Assembly: GCA_964460935.1 (NCBI GenBank)
Contig: CAYWSM010000309.1
Span: 1-8,569 of the forward strand
Direction of reading: 5' to 3'
Length of the DNA stretch: 8,569 nt
Source of the DNA: DATMXP01 sp964460935
Lineage (GTDB): Bacteria > Acidobacteriota > Terriglobia > Terriglobales > Acidobacteriaceae
Under the pieces are notes generated by a model. It searched no databases and was not told the origin of the DNA. It saw only the letters and a list, made by a program, of their open reading frames with translations. Positions 1 through 5,706 of this stretch are shown piece after piece. The position numbers and the translations under genes are program-made. Every line of letters begins with the position of its first letter. Within the stretch, counting starts at the first letter, position 1.

Positions 1-140
1 AGGATCGCGTCATCGAGCTGCCGGTTCATCTCATAGGTGTAGGTATTCGCCGGCGGATCGGTCATCGTGATCACCGCGACACCCGCTTCAGTTCGGTAGT
101 CAATCAGTTGTTTCGTGGTCTCAACCGTAGTTGTTGCCAT
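1..140 (-). CDS. Enoyl-CoA hydratase/isomerase (crotonase) family protein, N-terminal part
   Basis: Only the first 46 codons are in the window; the gene continues past the left edge. After a short polar lead, the protein reads VAVITMTDPPANTYTYEM from about residue 21. This is the typical opening of crotonase-fold enzymes: a first beta strand ending in a hydrophobic-T-hydrophobic pattern, then PPAN and a helix starting near MNRQL. Family members hydrate or isomerise acyl-CoA thioesters in the cytoplasm, most often in beta-oxidation. The oxyanion-hole and catalytic glutamates lie outside the window, so the exact reaction cannot be told. The ATG is preceded by AAGGAG at 147-152, 6 bases upstream, which supports this start. 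The gene follows the TetR gene on the same strand after 95 bases, so the two may be cotranscribed and functionally linked. Dehydratases or other crotonase enzymes remain possible. Confidence 0.8.
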   Translation of the reverse strand, partial: MATTTVETTKQLIDYRTEAGVAVITMTDPPANTYTYEMNRQLDDAI

Positions 141-200
141 CCTCGACTCCTTAACCGCTCTTGTTAGCACCCCGCGTGCCGGTTCTTAGCACAATCTTCC

Positions 201-226
201 CCCCACCACTTGAGTGTTGGGGTTTT
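201..226 (+). other. Imperfect hairpin in the gap between the TetR and enoyl-CoA hydratase genes
   Basis: CCCCA and TGGGG arms at 201-222, with inner CAC/GTG pairing and one mismatch, are followed on the plus strand by TTTT. In the direction of the flanking genes (minus) there is no T-tract after the stem, so it is a poor terminator for the TetR transcript. It could be a weak structure that only attenuates readthrough. Confidence 0.25.
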
Positions 227-235
227 CAATACCAA

Positions 236-949
236 TTACAAATTCCTTCTTTTTCGGATCCCCACATCCGAATGGTTGGATTCAGAATCTCTGCCCGGCG
301 TCTCCGGGTTCAGCACGCCATTCAGGAAAATCTGCGACATCTGGCGCGCCAGTTCTTCGGCATCAGCGTCCACCTTTGGGTTATGCCACGTGTAAATCCA
401 GTTCATCATGCCGAACAAACTCAATACGGCCACACGGCTGCTGACGTTCGCAAACTGCTTGCTCGATGCCTTCAGCTCATCGAACAGGCGAATTCCCATA
501 TGTACGTACTCCCTCTTCAACGACAGGACTTCCTGTCCGAAGTCTCCTGTCAGCGTATCGTCCTCATGGGAAAGCACCGTCATCGCCTTGCGGTTCGCCA
601 TGAAATACCCAAGGTGATTCTGGATAAAGATTCTCACCTTCTGCTCGGGGTCATTGACCAATTCCAGCTTTTCTTTCAGGGTACGCAGCACAGTCTCGAA
701 CATGTGCTTCTGGATCAGGTATAAAAGCCGGTCCTTCGACTCGAAGTAGTAATAAAGACCAGCCAGCGACATCCCGGTTGCGCGCGACAGGTCGCGCATC
801 GACGCCGCGTCGTATCCCTTCTCGTAGAAAACATTGGTGGCGAACTCGAGAATCTCTCCTAGGCGCTGTTCAAACCGCTCGGTCTCACGGCGCGCGGCAT
901 CGCCATTCTTGCGCGTTGCGCGTCCGCGAGTTGTGGCTTCAGTAGGCAT
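236..949 (-). CDS. TetR/AcrR-family transcriptional repressor, probably controlling acyl-CoA metabolism
   Basis: This 237-residue protein has a clear TetR DNA-binding domain at about residues 29-77. The helix-turn-helix contains SMRDLSRATGMSLAGLYYYF and is followed by ESKDRL, the family signature. The helical C-terminal half (about 85-215) binds the ligand and dimerises in this family; FGMMNWIYTWHN near residues 179-190 resembles KstR2/FadR-type repressors that sense acyl-CoA esters. A charged tail of about 20 residues (GRDSESN... ending RKRRNL) lies beyond the usual fold. The ATG at 949 has no convincing Shine-Dalgarno, so the start is only moderately sure. The first 25 residues are an Arg/Thr-rich disordered lead that is common in such proteins. 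The downstream gene encodes a crotonase enzyme, and a perfect inverted repeat lies in the promoter. Both fit an autoregulated fatty-acid or acyl-CoA degradation repressor. The ligand is inferred only. Confidence 0.88.
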   Translation of the reverse strand: MPTEATTRGRATRKNGDAARRETERFEQRLGEILEFATNVFYEKGYDAASMRDLSRATGMSLAGLYYYFESKDRLLYLIQKHMFETVLRTLKEKLELVNDPEQKVRIFIQNHLGYFMANRKAMTVLSHEDDTLTGDFGQEVLSLKREYVHMGIRLFDELKASSKQFANVSSRVAVLSLFGMMNWIYTWHNPKVDADAEELARQMSQIFLNGVLNPETPGRDSESNHSDVGIRKRRNL

Positions 950-1003
950 GGTTAAGAATTTACAACGAGCAGTTTGGGTTTACGGTGACCGCCGACCCAG
1001 AAA

Positions 1004-1009
1004 TTTATA
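1004..1009 (-). promoter_or_regulatory. Candidate -10 box of the TetR gene promoter
   Basis: On the minus strand TATAAA lies about 55 bases before the TetR start codon and directly downstream of the CGAACG inverted repeat. The hexamer 17 bases further upstream (AGCATC) is a poor -35, so this would be a weak promoter or one recognised through its -10. A repressor bound to the repeat would cover the spacer. Confidence 0.4.
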
Positions 1010-1012
1010 GAT

Positions 1013-1026
1013 CGAACGTTCGTTCG
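1013..1026. promoter_or_regulatory. Perfect inverted repeat CGAACG-TT-CGTTCG, probable TetR operator
   Basis: Two 6-base arms that are exact reverse complements are separated by TT. The site lies immediately upstream of TATAAA on the TetR-coding strand and 63 bases before the start codon. Short palindromes of the GAACGNNCGTTC kind are typical TetR-family operators, which usually sit in the promoter of the repressor gene itself. The site also faces the long upstream region of the plus-strand gene that starts at 1382, but is about 355 bases from that start. Assignment to this particular regulator is an inference from position and symmetry. Confidence 0.65.
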
Positions 1027-1079
1027 GATGCTACCGCCCTTCCCCGCTCCGTTGCAAGTAGCTGGCATTTCGTCCCTGC

Positions 1080-1091
1080 TCTGATATCAGA
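1080..1091. promoter_or_regulatory. 12-base perfect palindrome TCTGATATCAGA
   Basis: A self-complementary 12-mer in the region between the divergent TetR gene and the plus-strand gene at 1382. It lies about 25 bases upstream of the weak -35 candidate at 1106. Its sequence differs from the CGAACG repeat, so if it is an operator it belongs to a different regulator. A palindrome of this size can occur by chance, so confidence is low. Confidence 0.3.
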
Positions 1092-1105
1092 ACATCCGAC
1101 GATTC

Positions 1106-1134
1106 TTGTTCACCGCCGCCAATCAGGGTAAGCT
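1106..1134 (+). promoter_or_regulatory. Weak sigma-70-like promoter candidate for the 1382 gene
   Basis: TTGTTC (1106-1111), a 17-base spacer and TAAGCT (1129-1134) match the consensus at about half the positions of each box. This is the best pair I could find by eye in the long upstream region, but the support is slight. Confidence 0.22.
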
Positions 1135-1180
1135 TCGCCTACAAGGCTTCACTTAGCTCACCCCTCAAAGAGCCTTTCTC

Positions 1181-1198
1181 GCCGTGAGTTTTCACGGC
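1181..1198 (+). other. Perfect 7-bp stem-loop in the presumed leader
   Basis: GCCGTGA (1181-1187), loop GTTT, TCACGGC (1192-1198). No T-tract follows, so it is not an intrinsic terminator. It lies within the presumed 5' untranslated leader of the gene starting at 1382 and could affect mRNA stability or bind a protein. Confidence 0.4.
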
Positions 1199-1363
1199 TG
1201 ACGAATCAGTGCGTTAGTGTCCTTTGTTTTGTGACGGCCCCTCGGCCCTAAGTCCCTCAATCGACAAACTGCGCGGATGCCTTCGTTTTTTCGCGTCCGC
1301 TCTGGTCCGCGTTCGCCTCGAGTGCGCGCGAGACCGCTCAACCACCTTCCCTCAGGGCCACTC

Positions 1364-1373
1364 AAGGAGGAGG
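1364..1373 (+). promoter_or_regulatory. Strong Shine-Dalgarno sequence that fixes the start at 1382
   Basis: AAGGAGGAGG contains two overlapping AGGAGG hexamers; the second ends 8 bases before ATG 1382. No comparable site precedes the upstream in-frame ATG at 1277. This decides the start codon and suggests high translation. Confidence 0.85.
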
Positions 1374-1381
1374 AAATCAGC

Positions 1382-3553
1382 ATGGCTGACAATAAGTCTG
1401 TTGCCAATGCCAAGATCGAAAAGGAGCGCTCGGAGTTTAAGCGTCTGCTTGTCGAAAACCCTAACTACTTCGGCAACCTGACCGGCGCCAATCTGAAAGC
1501 GGTAAAGAAACTTGCCGCTAACACGCAGTACGAAGAACTCACCTGTGTCGGGTTCAATCCGGAGACCAACTTTCTCGAAGCCACCATCGCCATCAAGCTT
1601 CCGTATGGATACGGTGGCAATCTGTGCATGAACGGCACCACCGAGTATGTGCGCTTCTTCCTCGACTACGGTTCAGGATGGGAAGACGCCGGACTCGCGG
1701 CAGTCCACGTTCATGACATCCCCAATTCAGACGACTGTGCGAAGCAGTCCACCAAGCCGTTGACGTATGTCGCCAGCCTTCGCATCAAGCCGAAAACGAA
1801 CTGCTGCATACATCCGGTGCTGCCAAAGGTGCATGCCATTCTGTCATGGGAATGGGCGCCACCGGCTGGGGCAGCGAATGTCAACTGGTCGCCACCGTGG
1901 GGCAACTCGCACGATTGCCACATCCAGATCAAGCCTCACAAATGGACCATCTGGTGCATCATCGAATCGCTTGGGATCGATATCGCGAAGATCAAGCTTC
2001 CACCAGTGCTTGAGCAATCGAAGACCATTCCCATTCCAATACCCGACCCGCCTCCGTTCACCTTGGCGACACTGGCCAAGACCTATAACACCAGGGAAGC
2101 AAAGGTCGAGTCGCACCGCTTCGGTGTTAATCATCTGCACGCCGCGATTGCGTCCGGATTCGATGCCAAGGTTGTCTCGCAAAACATCGAATTGTGGAAA
2201 GGCCTCGACCTCAACTGGTCTGAAGCCATCGCGGCTCTGCTCGATACAAGTGCCAACACCTCGTATGAGCAACTTGAGTGCCTGGGACTCGACGACAATC
2301 TCGAACGGCTGGTCGCAACCTTCCGCATCAAGCGTCCGAGTGGATACTCAGGAACGCTTTGTTATCCAGGGAGCACCGAGTACGTTGCCTTCTGGGCCGA
2401 TTGGGACAACAACTGCAAATGGAAGTATCTCGGCACCGTTCCGGTCAACGTCCACGACATAACCAACATACCCAAGGATGGCCTCTGCTACTCCGCCATT
2501 CTCCCTGTTGATCTCACGTATCACCGGCAGCCGTGCGATAAGCCGAAGATCGGCCGCGTGCGTGCAGTGCTTTCCTGGGCAGTTCCGCCTTCCACGGTCG
2601 ATCCCAACGCCCTGAACTACTGGGGAAATCGGCTCGACCGCCACGTTCAGATCAATCCCGGCGAAGTTATTAACCCGAACGATCCCGAGGCGAAAATCCG
2701 CAATCTCGGTGGCATTCCGGTGGAAGACATCGATACCGTAGGTAATGGCATGACGAAGTCAGGAGTGGGCGCACAGTTCGCGCACTATCCGGCGTACCCG
2801 GCTGACGGCTGGGGACTCGATCGCCAGTGTCCGTTCGGCGGCACCATCGTGGTAGAAGGCAACTACTACCTCGGCTATTACTACCGCGTTAAGGTACATC
2901 GTGTCGGCGATCCGCCTAACGTCTTCAACGTCCTTAGCGACAGCTTCCAGGTCGAGCGCTGGGATACCGGATTCGATTGGCAGATCGCAAGCGGCGGGTA
3001 TTTCAAGTATCTCGATCCGGCGCTGTACTTCGATCGGCGTCTGGCACAGTGGAATTCCTTCGGCGACGATATGTGGGAGTTCCAGCTCGATATCGCAACG
3101 GCTCCAAATGACCTCAGCATTATCAAGACGAGCCCGTGGTATCGCATCCAGTTGGACAATACGGCGCCGCAGGGACCGCCTGCGTCGCCGCTCACCATGG
3201 ATATTCACGTCATCACTGGAGGCGGCGACTGTACGGATGTTACCCAGAACGGCACCGTGAATGGAACGTTCATCGCTGATGATCTCCATTTCGGAGGATG
3301 GTCGCTCTCGACGGAACCCAATACGTTGACGACTCCGTCGAATCAGCCGACCATCAGTGGATTGGCGAACACCGATCCGGCGCCCGCTCCCAGCGGATAT
3401 GCCTGGTCCTTGAACACCGCCAGCCCGATTGCGATGAAACCATGCGGGTATGTCGTTCGGCTTGATGTGTCCGATCGCTCGATCGTGAACAGCCTGCCCG
3501 GACAACATAACTGGAACCACATCGAGGTAGGCTTCTGCCTGCGGGCGAAGTAA
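1382..3553 (+). CDS. Uncharacterised 723-residue protein with two copies of a Cys/Trp-containing domain and a distinct C-terminal module
   Basis: I do not recognise a characterised family. A charged helical N-terminus (about 1-45) leads into domain copy 1 (46-183). A Pro-rich linker with IPIPIPDPPP (217-225) and a helical lead-in (228-289) precede copy 2 (290-424). The copies share TxYExLxCxG, GYxGxLCxxGxTEYV, VHDI, RAxLSW with PP, WGN and a final QI. Each has five or six cysteines, only some at matching positions. The C-terminal module (about 455-723) has FGGTIVVEGNYYLGYYYRV, LDNTAP, HFGGWSLSTEPN, PCGYVVRL and a closing VGFCL; it is rich in beta-type segments, Trp, Tyr and Asn. There is no signal peptide, transmembrane helix or recognised catalytic motif. 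The gene is monocistronic, with its own leader and terminator. A binding, structural or surface-exposed role by an unusual export route is conceivable but unproven. Confidence 0.85.
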   Translation: MADNKSVANAKIEKERSEFKRLLVENPNYFGNLTGANLKAVKKLAANTQYEELTCVGFNPETNFLEATIAIKLPYGYGGNLCMNGTTEYVRFFLDYGSGWEDAGLAAVHVHDIPNSDDCAKQSTKPLTYVASLRIKPKTNCCIHPVLPKVHAILSWEWAPPAGAANVNWSPPWGNSHDCHIQIKPHKWTIWCIIESLGIDIAKIKLPPVLEQSKTIPIPIPDPPPFTLATLAKTYNTREAKVESHRFGVNHLHAAIASGFDAKVVSQNIELWKGLDLNWSEAIAALLDTSANTSYEQLECLGLDDNLERLVATFRIKRPSGYSGTLCYPGSTEYVAFWADWDNNCKWKYLGTVPVNVHDITNIPKDGLCYSAILPVDLTYHRQPCDKPKIGRVRAVLSWAVPPSTVDPNALNYWGNRLDRHVQINPGEVINPNDPEAKIRNLGGIPVEDIDTVGNGMTKSGVGAQFAHYPAYPADGWGLDRQCPFGGTIVVEGNYYLGYYYRVKVHRVGDPPNVFNVLSDSFQVERWDTGFDWQIASGGYFKYLDPALYFDRRLAQWNSFGDDMWEFQLDIATAPNDLSIIKTSPWYRIQLDNTAPQGPPASPLTMDIHVITGGGDCTDVTQNGTVNGTFIADDLHFGGWSLSTEPNTLTTPSNQPTISGLANTDPAPAPSGYAWSLNTASPIAMKPCGYVVRLDVSDRSIVNSLPGQHNWNHIEVGFCLRAK
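1517..1930 (+). repeat. Intragenic domain repeat, copy 1 (residues 46-183)
   Basis: This segment encodes copy 1 of the duplicated domain. Aligned by eye with copy 2 it shares QYEELTCVG/SYEQLECLG, YGYGGNLC/SGYSGTLC, TTEYVRF/STEYVAF, VHVHDI/VNVHDI, HAILSWEWAPP/RAVLSWAVPP and WGNSHDCHIQI/WGNRLDRHVQI. Similarity is at protein level; the DNA has diverged, so the duplication is old. Confidence 0.85.
2249..2653 (+). repeat. Intragenic domain repeat, copy 2 (residues 290-424)
   Basis: Copy 2 of the duplicated domain, separated from copy 1 by about 106 residues of Pro-rich linker and helical lead-in. It keeps Cys300 and Cys327, which match Cys55 and Cys82 of copy 1. The remaining cysteines (345, 369, 385) sit at different places from those in copy 1 (119, 141, 142, 179). 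Confidence 0.85.
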
Positions 3554-3571
3554 CTGCTTCTTTACATACTT

Positions 3572-3599
3572 GGGGCGCCGATGATTGGCGCCCCTTTTT
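3572..3599 (+). terminator. Rho-independent terminator of the duplicated-domain gene
   Basis: GGGGCGCC (3572-3579), a 7-base loop and GGCGCCCC (3587-3594) form a perfect 8-bp GC stem followed by TTTTT. It lies 18 bases after the TAA. The T-run exists only for the plus strand. The convergent minus-strand operon ending at 3621 would meet the same stem without a U-tract. Confidence 0.93.
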
Positions 3600-3620
3600 G
3601 TTTCTTAATCCTGCTTAACT

Positions 3621-4421
3621 TCACTTTCCCAGGATCTTCGCGAACAACCCCTTCTTCTTGGGCGTGGCTATGCCAAGCTTGTCCAGAACCGGCTCAACCT
3701 CCGCTTCAGAAGCCTGCTTTTCGTCCTTCTTTAGCCGGATCATCTCCTGGAAAGACGTGAACCGGTCGATGCAGTAGAAGCAATCGCGGATATGTTGTTC
3801 CGCGACGTCGCGTTCGCGCCAGGTGATTTGTCCATTCACAATGTTGTTGAATGTCTTCAGAGGCAGGCACTCATCCGATTTCGTCTTCTCCGCCGCTTCG
3901 ATCAGCGTGCGTGCCGAGATGTTGAAAGCGTCGGCGGTCATTGTTGGAAACAGGTCTCTCAACCGCTGATCTGCCACAGCCTTCACGGCGTTGGATGTCG
4001 CCTCGGCATTCATCATCATGGGTGAGATCTGTTGTGCGTTGTAGCCCTTCAGAAAGAGCCACATCACTTCCCTCTCGACGACGCTCTGGTCCTTTACGAT
4101 CTCGCGGAACTGTTCCAACGACAGTTCCGGCGTGGGAACCCGTGCTGCGGTGCGCGCGTAAGCAAAGACCATGTCGCGATACGCCATCAGAAACTCGCGC
4201 TCATTCTGGAACTTGATTTCCTTGAACCAAGCATTGTTGTTGGCGCGAGCGCGCTGGAAAGCAGCGATTACATGTTGATAGAGTTCCGGCTGCAGCACCG
4301 GAAAGTAATGTTGCAGTAACTGGCGGGTGATGCCGAGATAATCGCGCACGAACTCCTGCCAGCCGAGGCGTTCCCCGGCCGCGCAGTCCTGTGCCATCGT
4401 GAAAACAGTACGTATTGCCAT
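3621..4421 (-). CDS. Sigma-factor-like protein fused to an anti-sigma zinc-finger motif
   Basis: The 266-residue protein has no transmembrane segment. Residues about 20-90 are helical and loosely resemble ECF sigma region 2 (EREFLMAYRDMVFAYAR). Residues about 100-158 resemble sigma region 4: VVEREVMWLFLKGYNAQQIS, then a second helix and QRLRDLF, as in a degenerate helix-turn-helix. Residues 190-228 hold a zinc-binding H-x3-C-x2-C motif (His210, Cys214, Cys217) in HIRDCFYC, the hallmark of ZAS anti-sigma domains. A charged linker ends in the basic tail KKKGLFAKILGK. It may be a regulator in which the sigma-like part is held by its own zinc finger, or a redox/zinc sensor; this is inferred. It follows the PRC/MgtE-N/CBS gene after 28 bases, so they are probably cotranscribed. 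Neither ATG 4421 nor in-frame ATG 4397 has a good Shine-Dalgarno, so the start is uncertain. Confidence 0.7.
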   Translation of the reverse strand: MAIRTVFTMAQDCAAGERLGWQEFVRDYLGITRQLLQHYFPVLQPELYQHVIAAFQRARANNNAWFKEIKFQNEREFLMAYRDMVFAYARTAARVPTPELSLEQFREIVKDQSVVEREVMWLFLKGYNAQQISPMMMNAEATSNAVKAVADQRLRDLFPTMTADAFNISARTLIEAAEKTKSDECLPLKTFNNIVNGQITWRERDVAEQHIRDCFYCIDRFTSFQEMIRLKKDEKQASEAEVEPVLDKLGIATPKKKGLFAKILGK

Positions 4422-4449
4422 CCAGAATTGAGTCTAACAAAAAGGTGGA

Positions 4450-5706
4450 TTAATGCTGATCTCGAAGGAACGCGATCACATCGTCGGCGGTGATTACTCC
4501 GGCCAGTTTGCCTTCCTCATCCACCACCGGCAGAGACATCAGGTTGTACTTATCGAATAGCTCCGCCACTTCCGCCTCGCGCGTATGCTCATTGCACAAA
4601 ACCAGCGGTTCCGCCACGATTGCGCCAAGCTTCGTCGTCGAATCCGCAAGAGCGATGTTTTGTAAGGGAACCGCCCCAACCAGCTTGAATTCCAAATCCA
4701 CGAGGTAGATGGTGACTACGCTCGACACATCGCCCTCGAACATCTTCAGAGCGGCGATCGCATCCTGCACCGTCGCCTCGGGATGCAGCGCAAGGTATTC
4801 GGTGTTCATCCTGCCGGCGGCAGTGTTTTCCTTGTGTTCGAGCAGGTCTTCTACTTCTTCACGCTGCTCGGGCTCCATCTCTTCGAGAATGGCGTCCGAC
4901 TTCTCTTCTGTCAGGTCGCCGAGCAGATCGGCCGCAGCATCGGGATCCATCTCCTCGACGATGTCCGCCACACGATCTTCGTCCAGCGACTCGACGATCG
5001 ATCGCTGCAACTTCGGTTCGACCTCCTCCAGCGCCTCCGCTGCGACTCCTTCGTCGAGCGTTTCGAACACGGCCTCGCGTTCCGCCGGCGACAGCTCTTC
5101 GACGATGTCGGCAATATCGGCCGGATGCAGTCCCGACAGCTTCTCGTGCGAAATCTTCAGCTTTACCCGCCGTGCCGGATCGGTCTCGATCAGGTCCACG
5201 AAATCCCATGGGATCAGCTTCGGGGGAATCTGGTTGGTCAGAGCCCGCAACGCACTGGATGGCACCATTCCTTTCAGGATCCGCCGCACGAATCCCCGTA
5301 CTCCGACATCGACTGCGCCTACTTTTAATGCAAACGGCTCTCCGGGTTGCGGATGAAGGTCAACATCGTTCACCCGAACCACCTTGCGGCCATTGACATC
5401 GATGATCTGCTGATCGAGCAGATCGCGATCGAGCAGCAAAAAACCTTCCGGTCCGGCAAATGGTTCCCAGTCTGAAGCGTAATTCGTACTGCGAACACCG
5501 CCATTGATGCTGGAGATATGACTCGGCGGCAACACGCGGTCGCCTCGCTTGGTTTTGACCACCAGCATCGAGACGCGGACAGGATCTTCCTGGGGACACA
5601 ACGCCACTTCGCGCACCCGTCCCACGGTTGCCCCGGAAGTATCCATCACCGGCGCACCCAGGATTTCGCTCAGCGTAAGGTTGCCATTCGACATCTTTTT
5701 GAGCAT
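4450..5706 (-). CDS. Soluble MgtE-like protein: PRC barrels, MgtE N domain and CBS pair, no channel domain
   Basis: The product has 418 residues from ATG 5706. Residues about 8-70 (LTLSEILGAPVMDTSGATVG) and 93-175 (QIIDVNGRKVVRVNDVDL) look like two PRC-barrel domains. Residues about 190-292 are the acidic helical MgtE N-terminal domain, with repeated LHPADIADIVEEL-like units. Residues about 296-418 form a CBS pair ending GKLAGVITADDVIAFL. In Mg2+ channels of the MgtE family these cytosolic parts sense Mg2+ and are followed by five membrane helices; here the protein stops right after the second CBS domain. It is therefore a cytoplasmic sensor or adaptor, perhaps binding Mg2+ or adenine nucleotides. 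The frame stays open to ATG 5814, but the extra residues (SCFFPNCFHHQKAW) look non-coding. ATG 5706 with GGTTGGG upstream, or ATG 5694, is more likely. The zinc-finger gene lies 28 bases downstream. Confidence 0.87.
   Translation of the reverse strand: MLKKMSNGNLTLSEILGAPVMDTSGATVGRVREVALCPQEDPVRVSMLVVKTKRGDRVLPPSHISSINGGVRSTNYASDWEPFAGPEGFLLLDRDLLDQQIIDVNGRKVVRVNDVDLHPQPGEPFALKVGAVDVGVRGFVRRILKGMVPSSALRALTNQIPPKLIPWDFVDLIETDPARRVKLKISHEKLSGLHPADIADIVEELSPAEREAVFETLDEGVAAEALEEVEPKLQRSIVESLDEDRVADIVEEMDPDAAADLLGDLTEEKSDAILEEMEPEQREEVEDLLEHKENTAAGRMNTEYLALHPEATVQDAIAALKMFEGDVSSVVTIYLVDLEFKLVGAVPLQNIALADSTTKLGAIVAEPLVLCNEHTREAEVAELFDKYNLMSLPVVDEEGKLAGVITADDVIAFLRDQH

Larger units (their letters stand above)
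1027..1381 (+). other. Long non-coding region upstream of the duplicated-domain gene
   Basis: About 355 bases without a convincing gene. Visible items are a 12-base palindrome (1080-1091), a weak promoter candidate (TTGTTC 1106-1111, 17-base spacer, TAAGCT 1129-1134), a perfect 7-bp hairpin (1181-1198) and the Shine-Dalgarno at 1364-1373. The frame of the downstream gene stays open back to an ATG at 1277, but those 35 extra codons are Arg/Pro/Ser rich, lack a ribosome binding site and look untranslated. If the promoter is near 1106, the leader would be over 240 bases, long enough for post-transcriptional control. Confidence 0.5.

Noticed and set aside
161..724. Open frame of 187 codons on the plus strand
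   Set aside because: It lies opposite the TetR gene, has no family features and no ribosome binding site, and is explained as the antisense shadow.
1277..1381. In-frame upstream extension of the duplicated-domain gene from ATG 1277
   Set aside because: No Shine-Dalgarno, Arg/Pro/Ser-rich composition, and a very strong ribosome binding site at 1364-1373 points to ATG 1382.
2759..3520. Open frame of 253 codons on the minus strand
   Set aside because: Opposite the C-terminal module of the 1382-3553 gene; Arg/Ile-rich low-quality composition with no domain.
3572..3599. Terminator stem as a bidirectional terminator for the minus-strand operon
   Set aside because: On the minus strand no U-tract follows the stem, so intrinsic termination is supported only for the plus strand.
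4783..5328. Open frame of 181 codons on the plus strand
   Set aside because: Another antisense shadow of the same MgtE-like gene without a start signal or a recognisable domain.
4709..5356. Serine-rich open frame of 215 codons on the plus strand
   Set aside because: Antisense to the acidic helical repeats of the MgtE N domain; Ser richness is the reverse complement of the Glu/Asp/Leu/Ala codons.
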